A stretch of 64,000 bases of DNA from Duganella sp. sic0402 (GCF_019219065.1 NZ_JAHUWK010000005.1:186001-250000); one strand, 5' to 3'. Shown: positions 20,178-28,987, counted from the first letter of the stretch. Notes: a model not told the origin generated them from the sequence alone. Program-made: numbers and translations.

Positions 20178-21059
20178 TTAGCCGAAGCGGGCCGCTGGCA
20201 CGCCGGGAACATCGACGCGCACCGCGAACACCGCGCCGGTCAGCGGATGCGCGGCCAGTTGCTCCGGCGTGTTGTCTTCGCTGGCGGTGGTGATGTAGAG
20301 CGTTTTCAGGTCAGCGCCGCCGAAGGTGCAGGAGGCGGGATTGCGCACTGGGACAGCAATCGTATCCAGCAGTTCGCCCGCTGGAGAATAGCGGCAGACG
20401 CGGCTGCCGCCCCATTGCGCGATCCAGACACAGCCTTCGCTATCCACCGTCATGCCGTCCGGCGAACCTTCGCCTTCGCCAAACTGGCGCCACACGCGCG
20501 GCTCGCCCAGCGCGCCGTCGGCCGACAGCGGATAGGCGTAGGTGCGGCCTTCAAAGCTGTCGGTGTGGTACATGGTGGCGCCGTCCAGGCTGAAGGTCGG
20601 GCCGTTGCAGATGTGGTAGCCCGCATCGGCCACATGCAGCATCAGATCCTGCTCCAGGCGGAACAGCTTGCCGACCGCCTGCGCATAATCGGTGTTGTGC
20701 ATCGAACCGGCCCAGATGCGGCCGGTGCTGTCGACCTTGGCGTCATTCATGCGCAGGCCGCTGCCTTCGGCGAACGGACGGTGCAGATATTCGATGCGCA
20801 GCTCAGGCTCCAGCCACACGCGGGCAATGCCGTCGCGCAGGCCGGCCATGAAACCATCGCCGTCGCGGCGCGCGATCAGCCAGCAGATAAAGTCGGGGAA
20901 GGCCCAGCTATGGCGCTCGCCGCTGTCGGCCTGCACCGCGTGCAGCGTCTTGTTCTTCAGGTCGACAAAATACAGGCGGTTCTGTTCGGCCACCCACAGC
21001 GGGCCTTCGCCCAGTTGCGCGCCCGCTTGCCACAGGCATTGCACATCATGCTTGCTCAT
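20178..21059 (-). CDS. SMP-30/gluconolactonase-family sugar lactonase
   Basis: A 293-residue beta-propeller lactonase with all expected metal ligands: E18 (LGEGPLW), N105 (RMNDAKVD), N152 (CNGPTFSLDG) and D201 (SPDGMTVD). It is third in the operon dgoK-dgoA-lactonase, 30 nt after dgoA. The likely reaction is hydrolysis of D-galactono-1,4-lactone to galactonate, which DgoD then dehydrates. Arabinonolactone is an alternative substrate, and the family alone does not decide. It contrasts with the degenerate relative at 5415-6335. Confidence 0.85.
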   Translation of the reverse strand: MSKHDVQCLWQAGAQLGEGPLWVAEQNRLYFVDLKNKTLHAVQADSGERHSWAFPDFICWLIARRDGDGFMAGLRDGIARVWLEPELRIEYLHRPFAEGSGLRMNDAKVDSTGRIWAGSMHNTDYAQAVGKLFRLEQDLMLHVADAGYHICNGPTFSLDGATMYHTDSFEGRTYAYPLSADGALGEPRVWRQFGEGEGSPDGMTVDSEGCVWIAQWGGSRVCRYSPAGELLDTIAVPVRNPASCTFGGADLKTLYITTASEDNTPEQLAAHPLTGAVFAVRVDVPGVPAARFG

Positions 21060-21089
21060 CAGTTCGATTCCGTAGTTAGACAGCCGCCA

Positions 21090-21713
21090 TCATACGGCCA
21101 AAGCGCGCCAGGTACTGACGAAGGATTCAGCGCGCTCCTTCAGCTGCTCCAGCGTCACGCCCGGCGTGTACAGCGCGCCGCCGATGCCGAAGCCGGTCGC
21201 ACCCGCCTTGACCCAGTCCGCCATCGTCTCAGGCGAGACGCCGCCCACTGGCCAGACCGGCGTACCGGCCGGCAGCACACTCTTCAGCGCCTTGATGCCG
21301 CCGTGGCCGACCGACTCGGCCGGGAAAATCTTCAGCGCGTGCGCGCCCGCGTCCAGCGCGGCAAACGCTTCGCTGGGCGTGGCCACGCCCGGCGCGCAAT
21401 ACATGCCCAGGTCGGCGGCACGGCGGATCACGGCCGGCACGCAGTTCGGCGACACCAGCAGTCGGCCGCCGGCTTCAAACACCGCGTCGACGTGGCCGAC
21501 GTTCAGCATGGTGCCGCCGCCGACCAGCGTCTCCGGCAGGTTCAGCGCAACGATGGAGGCGATCGCTTCCAGCGCGCCTGGACGGTTCAGCGGCACTTCC
21601 AGCGCACGGAAGCCGGCGTTGTACAGCACCTTGGCGACATCGACCGCCTCGTCAGGATTCAGGCCGCGCAGGATGGCGACCAGCGGCGTGGTCGGATGGG
21701 ATAAAGTGGTCAT
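21090..21713 (-). CDS. dgoA: 2-dehydro-3-deoxy-6-phosphogalactonate aldolase
   Basis: A 207-residue class I aldolase of the KDPG/KDPGal family that splits KDPGal into pyruvate and glyceraldehyde 3-phosphate. Schiff-base lysine K128 is in HALKIFPAES, the general base E39 in RALEVPLN and R16 in AILRG. The start at 21713 (MTTLSHPTTP) is 2 nt after the dgoK stop codon; an earlier in-frame start lies within dgoK. The tight spacing implies translational coupling with dgoK. Confidence 0.93.
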   Translation of the reverse strand: MTTLSHPTTPLVAILRGLNPDEAVDVAKVLYNAGFRALEVPLNRPGALEAIASIVALNLPETLVGGGTMLNVGHVDAVFEAGGRLLVSPNCVPAVIRRAADLGMYCAPGVATPSEAFAALDAGAHALKIFPAESVGHGGIKALKSVLPAGTPVWPVGGVSPETMADWVKAGATGFGIGGALYTPGVTLEQLKERAESFVSTWRALAV

Positions 21714-21715
21714 GA

Positions 21716-22609
21716 TTAAGCCTTGAGGAATTGGGAAACGGCGGTGCAATACACCTGATGCGGGTCGAGCACCGTGCACTTCAAGCCGACATGCCGGGCG
21801 GCGACGCCATAGCGCGCAGCCAGCGCCGGCGAACCGATGACAGCGATGCCCTGCCCTTCGGCCGCGCGTGCGGCGGCGGCAAATTCAGCGCCGATCAGCA
21901 GGCCGCTGATGGTGGCTGCCGCCTGCGCGGCCGGGGCCGAGCGCGATACCACGCCGGCGCGCACGCGGAACAGCGAATTCGATAGCGGCTCATTGCGCGC
22001 CGCCTGGTTGAGGCCGAGGGTAAAGCCTTCGGCGTCGGCACTGTCGCCTTCCATCATCGCGGCCAGCGTGCCGCCCTTGGACAGCATGGCGTACAGCTCA
22101 CCGGTCATATAGGTGGCAAAGGACTGGATCACGCCGTCGCGCAGCAATACCCACTTGCTGTGGGTGCCGGGCAGCACGATCCAGCCGTCGCGATGGCCGA
22201 GCGCGACGGCGCCCAGCAGCTGGGTTTCCTCGCCGCGCATCACGTCGGCAGAAGCGCCGTTGCGGTAGACATAGCCTGGCACGATGTGCGCGCGGCCAGC
22301 CCAGGCCGGATCAGTCACTGCCGCCAGATGCTGCGGCAACTGCTCCAGCGGCACCGAAGCGTCGAGGTAATTGACTTCCTGCCAGCCGGAAGCGCTGCCG
22401 ACCATGCCGGACATAATCACCGGCACGTCGGCAGGCAATGGCATCGCCTCCAGCACGCCGGCCAGCGACGCGCCAAACTTGTCGCGCCCGCCCACCGCCA
22501 GCATGCCCTGACTGTCTTCATGTTCGGCCAGACAGGCGCCGGATTGATCTATCAGATAGGCGCGCCGGTTGCTCGTGCCCCAGTCTATCCCCAAAATTTG
22601 CTTGCTCAC
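21716..22609 (-). CDS. dgoK: 2-dehydro-3-deoxygalactonokinase
   Basis: A 297-residue kinase that phosphorylates 2-keto-3-deoxygalactonate. The family start GIDWGTSNRRAYLID, the SGMVGSASGW segment and LPGTHSKW match DgoK. It is the first gene of the dgoK-dgoA-lactonase operon. Upstream lie a good sigma-70 promoter and a candidate LysR-type element shared with the TonB receptor at 1630-4254. Confidence 0.94.
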   Translation of the reverse strand: MSKQILGIDWGTSNRRAYLIDQSGACLAEHEDSQGMLAVGGRDKFGASLAGVLEAMPLPADVPVIMSGMVGSASGWQEVNYLDASVPLEQLPQHLAAVTDPAWAGRAHIVPGYVYRNGASADVMRGEETQLLGAVALGHRDGWIVLPGTHSKWVLLRDGVIQSFATYMTGELYAMLSKGGTLAAMMEGDSADAEGFTLGLNQAARNEPLSNSLFRVRAGVVSRSAPAAQAAATISGLLIGAEFAAAARAAEGQGIAVIGSPALAARYGVAARHVGLKCTVLDPHQVYCTAVSQFLKA

Positions 22610-22663
22610 AGGCGTGTCCTTTACTCATGCTGCATCGATGGTACGAAAAAGCGCCCTCAACAG

Positions 22664-22702
22664 CCAATAAATTATCTCTCGTGACAGATACCAAAATAGT
22701 AT
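22664..22702 (-). promoter_or_regulatory. Candidate GbpR/LysR-type element upstream of dgoK
   Basis: ATACCAAAATAGTAT (22688-22702) is an ATAC-N7-GTAT palindrome (T-N11-A), preceded on the plus strand by CCAATAAATTAT (22664-22675). The layout and 26 of 39 bases equal those at 4342-4380. It ends 54 nt before the dgoK ATG and overlaps the -10 box of the promoter at 22698-22726. Confidence 0.5.
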
Positions 22703-22726
22703 AGGATAGCCACGTTTTCCTGCCAA
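22698..22726 (-). promoter_or_regulatory. Sigma-70 promoter of dgoK operon
   Basis: On the minus strand TTGGCA (22726-22721) and TATACT (22703-22698) are 17 nt apart. The -10 box lies inside the ATAC-N7-GTAT palindrome, so a protein bound there could block this promoter. Confidence 0.6.
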
Positions 22727-22824
22727 AAGAACAAGGCAAAGCGCGTAAAAAAGCGGCAAAAGTTGCCCCTGTCATGCCTTTAGTTTAGTATGGCCGACAA
22801 TAAAATAGTCTCAGCTATCCACTC

Positions 22825-23403
22825 ATGGAATTAAGCAAGCAGTCCTCCCGCAAACTGGTCGTCGCCGGCGTGGCCACGACAGTCATCGCGCTGGGTTTGG
22901 CAGCCTGGTTCAGCCGCTCCCCATCCGTCGAAACACAGGTCACGGTCAAGGCGCAGCTCACACCGCCAGCCAGCGCCAGCAGCGCCGCGTCGGTCAAAAA
23001 ACCCGCCCCGGCCGCCGCACCGCATCGTCCGGCCGAAATCAAGGACCCGGTGCCGCCGGGTGAGCCGCCTGCCATCCGCACCAAGGATCAGGGCGCGGCT
23101 GCGCTGATGGCGCTGCCCGAGCTGCAAGCCTGGTCGGCCGCGATTGAAAAGAACTCGGGCGGCAAGGCGCATGGCGGCTTGCTCGAATACGATCCAGCAC
23201 CGCGCAAGCTGAACGGCAAGAGCTACTGGCAGTTCAGCTTTGTGGAAAACAGCGCCGAAGCGGCGCAGCGCTGGGAAAGCTTCCTGGTCTCGTCCAGCGA
23301 CGATGAAATCCTGGTCGAAGACGCCACCAGCGAAGAAGCCATCAGTCTCGGCCGCTGGCGCCGCGAGAAGCATCCCGGCAAGCGCACCGCCGTCGACAAC
23401 TAA
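22825..23403 (+). CDS. Hypothetical membrane-anchored protein
   Basis: A 192-residue protein that I do not recognise. It has a short cytoplasmic N-terminus, one hydrophobic helix (about 12-29), an Ala/Pro-rich linker (about 40-75) and a C-terminal domain of about 110 residues. That domain includes PELQAWSAAIEKNSGGKAHG and GKSYWQFSFVENSAEAAQRWESFL. The layout suggests a periplasmic domain tethered to the inner membrane. It diverges from dgoK. Its stop codon overlaps that of the convergent MFS gene by 4 bp. Confidence 0.65.
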   Translation: MELSKQSSRKLVVAGVATTVIALGLAAWFSRSPSVETQVTVKAQLTPPASASSAASVKKPAPAAAPHRPAEIKDPVPPGEPPAIRTKDQGAAALMALPELQAWSAAIEKNSGGKAHGGLLEYDPAPRKLNGKSYWQFSFVENSAEAAQRWESFLVSSSDDEILVEDATSEEAISLGRWRREKHPGKRTAVDN

Positions 23404-24641
23404 GCCGCCTTTATCGCCGGCGCCGCTGCTGTCGGGGCGCCGCGCACCTGCCCTACCCACAACACCGTCAACACGGCCAGCCCGGCCGCGATCCAGCCGT
23501 TCAAGCCGTAACCGGCGATGTGGCCGGACGCCTGCGTATGCAGCGTCAGCCCGCCCAGCAGCGCGCCAACACCGGTGCCGACCTGCTGGATGGCCGCATT
23601 GGCGCTGAGGAAAGCACCGCGCCGGCCCGGCTCCGGCACCGTGGTCATCAGCGCCTGCATCGGAATATTGCGGCCCGACGCCAGCACCATGAAGAACGGG
23701 AAGAACAGCATCACGCCGGCCAGCGGCATCACCGGCATATGGGTGATGAACAGCACCGGCAGAATAAACAGCAACGAAACAATGCGGTACACCTTCTGCG
23801 CACCGACGCGGTCCGACCATTTGCCTATCATGCGCGCGGTGAAGAAGGTCGCCACGCCGCCAGCCAGGTAGACATAGGTGATCTCGGCCGGCTGCAAGCC
23901 GACGTTACTCACCAGCACCGGCGAAATAAACGGTATCACCAGCATGCCAGTCATCATATTCACCACCGACAGCAGGAAGGCTTTCAGGTGCATCGGCTGC
24001 TTGTACAGCGCGATCAGGCCGGGTAGCGCCTGCGATAGCGGCGTGCGGTTCGGCAGGTGACTGTCCAGCGCCGGCAGCACGCGCGCGGCCAGCAGCAGAA
24101 TCGGCAGCGAGCACAGCACCAGAATATAGAACGGCGACGCCCAGCCGAAGTGCGCGGCCAGCATTACACCGGTCGGCACGCCGGCCACTGAAGCCATGCT
24201 GAACGAGGTCATCACAATACCGGTGGCAGCACCGCGCCGGTTGGCGGGGATCAGGTCGCCGATGATGGCCATGACAATCGCGCCAAGAATGCCGCCGGTC
24301 AGTCCGGCAAAGGCGCGCGACAGCACCAGCACATGGAAGTTCGGCGCGGCGGCGCAGGCCAGGTTGGACAGCGTGAACAGCGCAAACACCGTCAGCAGCA
24401 GCTTGCGGCGGTCGAAGCGGTCGATATACATGGCGGCGGCCAGGCCGGAAATGCCGGCGCACCAGGCATAGGCCGACACCGCGCCCGACACCGCTGCCGG
24501 CTCGATCGCGAAGGCGCGCATCAGCTGCGGCGCCAGCGGCATCATCACCATGAAATCCATGATGACGGTGAACTGCGTCAACGCCAGCAGCCACAGCACC
24601 ATGCGCTCGCGCGCCGGCGTCAGCGGAAGCGGGGAACTCAT
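23400..24641 (-). CDS. MFS transporter (DHA1-like) partner of PadR regulator
   Basis: A 413-residue, 12-helix major facilitator of the drug:H+ antiporter type. DFMVMMPLAPQLMRAFAIEP in helix 1 and the RAFAGLTGGILGAIVMAIIGD stretch in helix 4-5 are typical of AraJ/YdhP-like exporters. Its start overlaps the PadR gene's stop by 4 bp, so the regulator and transporter form one operon. A role in exporting whatever the PadR protein senses is likely; the substrate is unknown. Confidence 0.82.
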   Translation of the reverse strand: MSSPLPLTPARERMVLWLLALTQFTVIMDFMVMMPLAPQLMRAFAIEPAAVSGAVSAYAWCAGISGLAAAMYIDRFDRRKLLLTVFALFTLSNLACAAAPNFHVLVLSRAFAGLTGGILGAIVMAIIGDLIPANRRGAATGIVMTSFSMASVAGVPTGVMLAAHFGWASPFYILVLCSLPILLLAARVLPALDSHLPNRTPLSQALPGLIALYKQPMHLKAFLLSVVNMMTGMLVIPFISPVLVSNVGLQPAEITYVYLAGGVATFFTARMIGKWSDRVGAQKVYRIVSLLFILPVLFITHMPVMPLAGVMLFFPFFMVLASGRNIPMQALMTTVPEPGRRGAFLSANAAIQQVGTGVGALLGGLTLHTQASGHIAGYGLNGWIAAGLAVLTVLWVGQVRGAPTAAAPAIKAA

Positions 24642-25174
24642 AATGCGTTGATGTCCTCGACCGCCTTGCGCAGGATGGCGCGGATCTGCTCGATGCGTTC
24701 CGGGCTATGATTACTGGCGCGGGCTTGCTCGATGGCGGCGTGCTTCAGGTCATGCATGGCGCTGCGCAAGCCTTCGCGGTGCTCGTCCGGATCAGCCAGT
24801 CGGGCCAGGATGGCGTCGACGAACTGGCGGTTTTCGGCCAGGAAAGCCTCCCCTTCCGGGGTAATGGTGTGCAGCTTCTTGTTGCCATCCGGCGAAGCAA
24901 CTACGTGGCCCATATCCAGCAGCATGGACAGCAACGGATAAATGGCGCCCGGACTTGGCGTGTAGCCGCCGCCGGAACGCTGCTCCAGCTCCTTGATGAT
25001 CTCGTAGCCATGGCGCGGTTTTTCAGCGATCAGTTGCAGCACGACATAGCGCATGGCGCCGGCGTCAAACATTTTCGGGCCGCGACCGCGTGGGCCGTGG
25101 CCGCCTGGGTGGTGGTGATGGCCATGCGGGCCTTGTGGGTGATGATGGTGGTGATGATGGTTACGATGAAACAT
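24638..25174 (-). CDS. PadR-family regulator with His-rich N-terminus (YqjI-like)
   Basis: A 178-residue PadR regulator. The first 33 residues are a His/Gly/Pro-rich tail with runs of up to seven histidines. The winged helix follows (about 38-115: YVVLQLIAEKPRHGYEIIKELEQR, TPSPGAIYPLLSMLLDMG), then a C-terminal dimer helix. E. coli YqjI, which has a similar His-rich N-terminus, is a nickel-responsive PadR repressor. Metal sensing is therefore plausible here but not shown. A 10-bp perfect inverted repeat just upstream suggests autorepression. It is the first gene of an operon with an MFS exporter. Confidence 0.85.
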   Translation of the reverse strand: MFHRNHHHHHHHPQGPHGHHHHPGGHGPRGRGPKMFDAGAMRYVVLQLIAEKPRHGYEIIKELEQRSGGGYTPSPGAIYPLLSMLLDMGHVVASPDGNKKLHTITPEGEAFLAENRQFVDAILARLADPDEHREGLRSAMHDLKHAAIEQARASNHSPERIEQIRAILRKAVEDINAL

Positions 25175-25184
25175 TTCAAACCCC

Positions 25185-25215
25185 TTAAGATATAACTTAT
25201 TGCGATATATCTTAA
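25185..25215 (-). promoter_or_regulatory. PadR operator candidate
   Basis: TTAAGATATA (25185-25194) and TATATCTTAA (25206-25215) form a perfect 10-bp inverted repeat with an 11-nt spacer. The site begins 10 nt upstream of the PadR ATG. It fits the AT-rich dyads bound by PadR repressors. Confidence 0.75.
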
Positions 25216-25255
25216 CTCATTGCGAAAGAAATTCAAGTAGCGATTTGTAACGGCG

Positions 25256-25288
25256 AAAAAAAAGCAGGCCATCATGGCCTGCTTTTTT
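25256..25288 (-). terminator. Bidirectional-looking terminator after glucokinase-RpiR gene
   Basis: AAAAGCAGGCC and GGCCTGCTTTT pair around a 5-nt loop, with A and T runs on the two sides. The hairpin is 17 nt beyond the stop codon of the fusion gene and separates it from the PadR operon on the same strand. Confidence 0.9.
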
Positions 25289-25305
25289 ATTGGGCGGTGG
25301 CGTGC

Positions 25306-27183
25306 TTAGCCGTCGAGGTGGGAAATGAGGAGGCGGCGGTTGTCCGCTTCCCCATTGCTGCTCTTGTGTTCGACTATCAGGCGGGCATTCTGCGCGTCCA
25401 GCGAGATGCCGACTGACAGGATGTCGATCAACAGCAGTTGCAGGATGCGCGAGATCATCGACAGGAAGGTGGTGCTGTCTTCCGTATGGTCCACCGCCAG
25501 GCAGACGCTGGCTTTCTTGGCCAGCGGCGAATTGCTGGCGGTGATGGCGATAACGTCGGCGCCGGCCGAACGCGCCGCGTCCACCGCCGCCAGCAGGTCC
25601 GGCAGCTTGCCGGAATTCGAAATCGCAATCACCACGTCGCCCGGTTTCAGCAATTCGGCCGCCAGCGTCAGCAGGTGCGAGTCGCCATACGCCGAAGTCG
25701 GAATCCGGAAGCGGAAGAATTTATGCTGGCCGTCCAGCGCCACCACCCGCGAATTGCCCATGGCGTAGAACTCGACCCGCTTGGCCTTGGCGACCAGCGC
25801 GATCGCCTTGTCCAGCGAACGCACGTCCAGCTGGTCGCGGAATTTCAGAATCGCCGAAACGGTGTTGTCGATCACCTTGGCGCTCAGGTCGTGCGTGCTG
25901 TCGCTGACGCGCACCTGGCTGTGCCGCACCGGTATCGCACCGGTCAGGCTGCTGGCGAACTTCAGCTTGAAATCGGCCAGACCGAGGAAACCCAGTGAGC
26001 GGCAGAAGCGGATCACGGTCGGCTGGCTGACTTCAGCCAGCCGCGCGATATCGGCAATCGGTTCGTTCAGCACCAGGCGCGGCTGCTCCAGCACCAGCTG
26101 TGCGACGCGCTGCTCGGCCGGCGTCAGCTCGTGCTGCAGATGCTGGACGCGTTCCATCAGCGTGTTGGCGCCGCTGCGTCCGCGCAGGTGTTCGGACAGA
26201 ATCGTTGCGACGCCATAAAACGCCGGGTTCGGCGTGGTGATGACGTAGGTTGGAATCTCGGCCAGGTAGCTGGTGAAACGCCCCTTGGCTTCAAAGCGCG
26301 CGCGGAACGGCGAGCTGGCGAACCACTCACCCAGGCGCGGCACGATGCCGCCGCCGATGAACATGCCGCCGAACGCACCCAGTGTCACGGCCAGGTTGGC
26401 GGTGGCGCCGCCCAGCATGGCGCAGAAGCATTCCAGCACTTCCAGGCACAGCGGGTCTTTGTCGGTCAGCGCGCCGGAGATGATTTCCTGCGAGGTCAGG
26501 TCGCGCACCTGGCGGCCGTTGCGCTTGGCGATGGCGCGGTAGATGATTTCCATGCCGGGACCGGAGATCAGGCGCTCGGTCGAGACGTGCGACCAGGTCT
26601 GCCATGCATATTGCAGGATCGCATACTCGCGCTCGTCGGCTGGCGCGAAGTTGGTGTGGCCGCCTTCCGAACCCAGCGTGACGAAGCCGTCAACGGTCGG
26701 GATCACGCCCGATACGCCCAGGCCGGTGCCCGGGCCCAGCACGCCGATCACTGAGTTCGAGGCGGGCTTGCCGCCGCCCACTTGCATCAGATCGGCCGGT
26801 TTCAAACCCGGCAGCGACATCGCCAGCGCGGTGAAGTCGTTCACCACCAGCAGCGTGTGCAAGCCGAGCGCGCGGCGTACTTCGTCGGTGGAGAATTCCC
26901 AGTCGCGGTTGGTCATGCGGATGTAGTCGCCGCTGACCGGGTTGGCCACGGCCAGCGCCGCGTGGTTCAGGTTGACGCCGGCATGGTCCGATAAATAGGA
27001 GCGCAGCATGGCGACGATGTCGGGATAGTCGTCGCACTTGAGCACGCGCACGGCGCGGAATTCGCCGGGGGCGGTCTGCAGGGCAAAGCGGGCGTGGGTG
27101 GCGCCGATGTCCGCCAGCAGGCGCGGGCCGTCGGCAAAGGCGGTACGGTTCAGTTTTTGATCCACTTCAGCTTGTTTCATCAT
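25306..27183 (-). CDS. glk: Bifunctional glucokinase / RpiR-family (HexR-type) regulator
   Basis: About 625 residues in two parts. The N-terminal ROK-unrelated glucokinase (about 15-330) has LLADIGATHARFAL, the GVLGPGTGLGVSG loop, LGSEGGHTNFAP and FIGGGIVPRLGEW. It is followed by an RpiR helix-turn-helix (about 345-415, IADIARLAEVSQPTVIRFCRSLGF) and a SIS sugar-phosphate domain (about 450-580). Such fusions are known in Burkholderia and relatives, where the RpiR half corresponds to HexR. It would make glucose 6-phosphate and sense a sugar phosphate such as KDPG. I chose ATG 27183 because an in-frame start at 27213 sits only 22 nt from a strong hairpin; neither has a clear ribosome-binding site. 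The alpha-glucosidase gene lies upstream on the same strand. Confidence 0.9.
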   Translation of the reverse strand: MMKQAEVDQKLNRTAFADGPRLLADIGATHARFALQTAPGEFRAVRVLKCDDYPDIVAMLRSYLSDHAGVNLNHAALAVANPVSGDYIRMTNRDWEFSTDEVRRALGLHTLLVVNDFTALAMSLPGLKPADLMQVGGGKPASNSVIGVLGPGTGLGVSGVIPTVDGFVTLGSEGGHTNFAPADEREYAILQYAWQTWSHVSTERLISGPGMEIIYRAIAKRNGRQVRDLTSQEIISGALTDKDPLCLEVLECFCAMLGGATANLAVTLGAFGGMFIGGGIVPRLGEWFASSPFRARFEAKGRFTSYLAEIPTYVITTPNPAFYGVATILSEHLRGRSGANTLMERVQHLQHELTPAEQRVAQLVLEQPRLVLNEPIADIARLAEVSQPTVIRFCRSLGFLGLADFKLKFASSLTGAIPVRHSQVRVSDSTHDLSAKVIDNTVSAILKFRDQLDVRSLDKAIALVAKAKRVEFYAMGNSRVVALDGQHKFFRFRIPTSAYGDSHLLTLAAELLKPGDVVIAISNSGKLPDLLAAVDAARSAGADVIAITASNSPLAKKASVCLAVDHTEDSTTFLSMISRILQLLLIDILSVGISLDAQNARLIVEHKSSNGEADNRRLLISHLDG

Positions 27184-27235
27184 AGATTCAGTCAAAACAG
27201 TTGGCGGAAGCATACCCGAAATACTTAATGCAAAG

Positions 27236-27261
27236 AAGGAAACGATGCATATCGTTTCCTT
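27236..27261 (-). terminator. Hairpin between alpha-glucosidase and glucokinase-RpiR genes
   Basis: AAGGAAACGAT (27236-27246) and ATCGTTTCCTT (27251-27261) are perfect 11-bp arms around a 4-nt loop, 14 nt after the alpha-glucosidase stop. There is no long U run, so it may be a weak terminator, a processing site or an operator for the next gene. Confidence 0.5.
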
Positions 27262-27275
27262 TTCCTACGGCGTTT

Positions 27276-28913
27276 TTACGCCGCGTAGCCGAACCAGGCG
27301 CCATACGCCGGCAATTGTACTTTGCCGTCAGCCGCCGTGCCCGGCAGGCCGTGGCCTTGCAGCGCTTCGGCGCCGGCGCTGGCCGGCAAGTCCACCGTCT
27401 GCGCTTCGCCGCTCAGGTTGAACACAGCGAGGATGCTGCGCTCGCCTGCCAGATCGCGGCGCAATGCCAGCACCTGGTCTTGCGTATCGAAGAAGGCAAT
27501 CTCGCCACGCAGCAGCTGCGGATGCTTGCGGCGCCATGCGGTGAAGGCACGCGTGAACGCCAGCGACGACTCAGCATCGGCCTCCTGCACCGAAGCCGCT
27601 TTCGCCAGGTGATCCGGCGACACCGGCAGCCATGGTGTGCCAGTGGTGAAGCCGCCGTTGACCTCATTGCTCCACGCGATCGGCGTACGGCAGCCGTCGC
27701 GGCCCTTGAACTCCGGCCAGAAGGTGATGCCATATGGGTCTTGCAGCAGCTCAAACGGCACGTCCGCTTCGGCAAACGCCAGCTCATCGCCTTGATACAG
27801 GCACGGCGTGCCTTTCAGCGACAGCTGCATCGCCAGCGCCAGCTTGGCAAACGCCTGCGGCGCCGATGGACCGCCCCAGCGCGACGCCACACGCGGCACG
27901 TCGTGATTGCCGACCGACCACGAGGCCCAGCCGCCCTTCACGCGCTGCTCGAACTGCTCCACCTGCTCGCGGATGTAATGCGACGACAGCAGGTTGACCA
28001 GCAGGTTGAAGCTATACGCCATGTGCAGCTTGTCGCCGCCCTCGGTGTACTCGGCCATGGTGGCCAGCGAATCATCCGAACCCACTTCGCCGATCGACAC
28101 CGCCTTGTATTCATCCAGCAGCGCGCGCAGCTTTTTCAGGAATGGCACGTTCTCCGGCTGGGTCTTGTCGAAATCATGCGCCTGCATGCCATACGGGTTG
28201 ACGTCGGTGACCGTGATCGAATCGCGGTTGGTGGCCGGCGGATTGTCGCGCAGCTGACGGTCGTGGAAGTGGTAGTTGCACGCGTCCAGGCGGATGCCGT
28301 CCACGCCGCGCTCCAGCCAGAAACGCAGCGCGTCCAGGTGCGCCTGCTGCACGTCCGGGTTGTGGAAGTTCAGCTGCGGCTGGCTGGTCAGGAAATTGTG
28401 CATATAGTACTGGCGGCGGCGGGTATCCCACTGCCACGCCGAGCCGCCGAATACCGACAGCCAGTTGTTCGGCGGATTGCCGTCCGCTTTCGGATCGGCC
28501 CAGACGTACCAGTCTGCCTTCGGATTATCGCGGCTGGCACGGCTTTCCTTGAACCAGGCGTGATCTTCGGCCGTGTGCGCCATCACCTGGTCGATCATGA
28601 TTTTCAGGCCCAGGCCGTGCGCCTTGGCGATCAGCGTATCGAAGTCGGCCAGCGTGCCAAAGAGCGGATCGACATCGCAGTAATCGGCGATGTCGTAGCC
28701 GAAGTCTTTCATCGGCGATTTGAAGAAAGGCGAAATCCAGACGATGTCCACGCCCAGCGATGCGATATAGTCCAGCTTTGCCGTAATCCCCGGCAAGTCC
28801 CCCACGCCATCGCCATTGCTATCCATATAACTACGCGGGTAAACCTGGTAGATGATCGCGTCGCGATACCAGTCTGGGGAATGCGGGGAGACTTGAGTAA
28901 GTTGCTGAGTCAT
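27276..28913 (-). CDS. GH13 alpha-glucosidase (GH13_23-like)
   Basis: A 545-residue cytoplasmic GH13 enzyme without signal peptide. It should hydrolyse maltose and short maltodextrins to glucose. The N-terminus WYRDAIIYQVYPRSYMDSNGDGVGDLPGI is typical. The catalytic residues are nucleophile D210 (GVDGIRLDAC), acid/base E276 (VSIGEVGSD) and transition-state D338 (SVGNHDVPR). The start at 28913 is supported by a sigma-70 promoter at 28959-28987, which excludes in-frame starts further upstream. The next gene on this strand is glucokinase, which would phosphorylate the released glucose. Confidence 0.9.
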   Translation of the reverse strand: MTQQLTQVSPHSPDWYRDAIIYQVYPRSYMDSNGDGVGDLPGITAKLDYIASLGVDIVWISPFFKSPMKDFGYDIADYCDVDPLFGTLADFDTLIAKAHGLGLKIMIDQVMAHTAEDHAWFKESRASRDNPKADWYVWADPKADGNPPNNWLSVFGGSAWQWDTRRRQYYMHNFLTSQPQLNFHNPDVQQAHLDALRFWLERGVDGIRLDACNYHFHDRQLRDNPPATNRDSITVTDVNPYGMQAHDFDKTQPENVPFLKKLRALLDEYKAVSIGEVGSDDSLATMAEYTEGGDKLHMAYSFNLLVNLLSSHYIREQVEQFEQRVKGGWASWSVGNHDVPRVASRWGGPSAPQAFAKLALAMQLSLKGTPCLYQGDELAFAEADVPFELLQDPYGITFWPEFKGRDGCRTPIAWSNEVNGGFTTGTPWLPVSPDHLAKAASVQEADAESSLAFTRAFTAWRRKHPQLLRGEIAFFDTQDQVLALRRDLAGERSILAVFNLSGEAQTVDLPASAGAEALQGHGLPGTAADGKVQLPAYGAWFGYAA

Positions 28914-28958
28914 AAGAGAATCCGGGGTTGGCTGTCTGATGTATTTGATTTTGTAGAG

Positions 28959-28987
28959 AATATACATGACGAAAACAGATTTTTCAA
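28959..28987 (-). promoter_or_regulatory. Sigma-70 promoter of alpha-glucosidase gene
   Basis: On the minus strand TTGAAA (28987-28982) and TATATT (28964-28959) are 17 nt apart. Transcription would begin near 28952, about 39 nt before the ATG. Confidence 0.75.
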
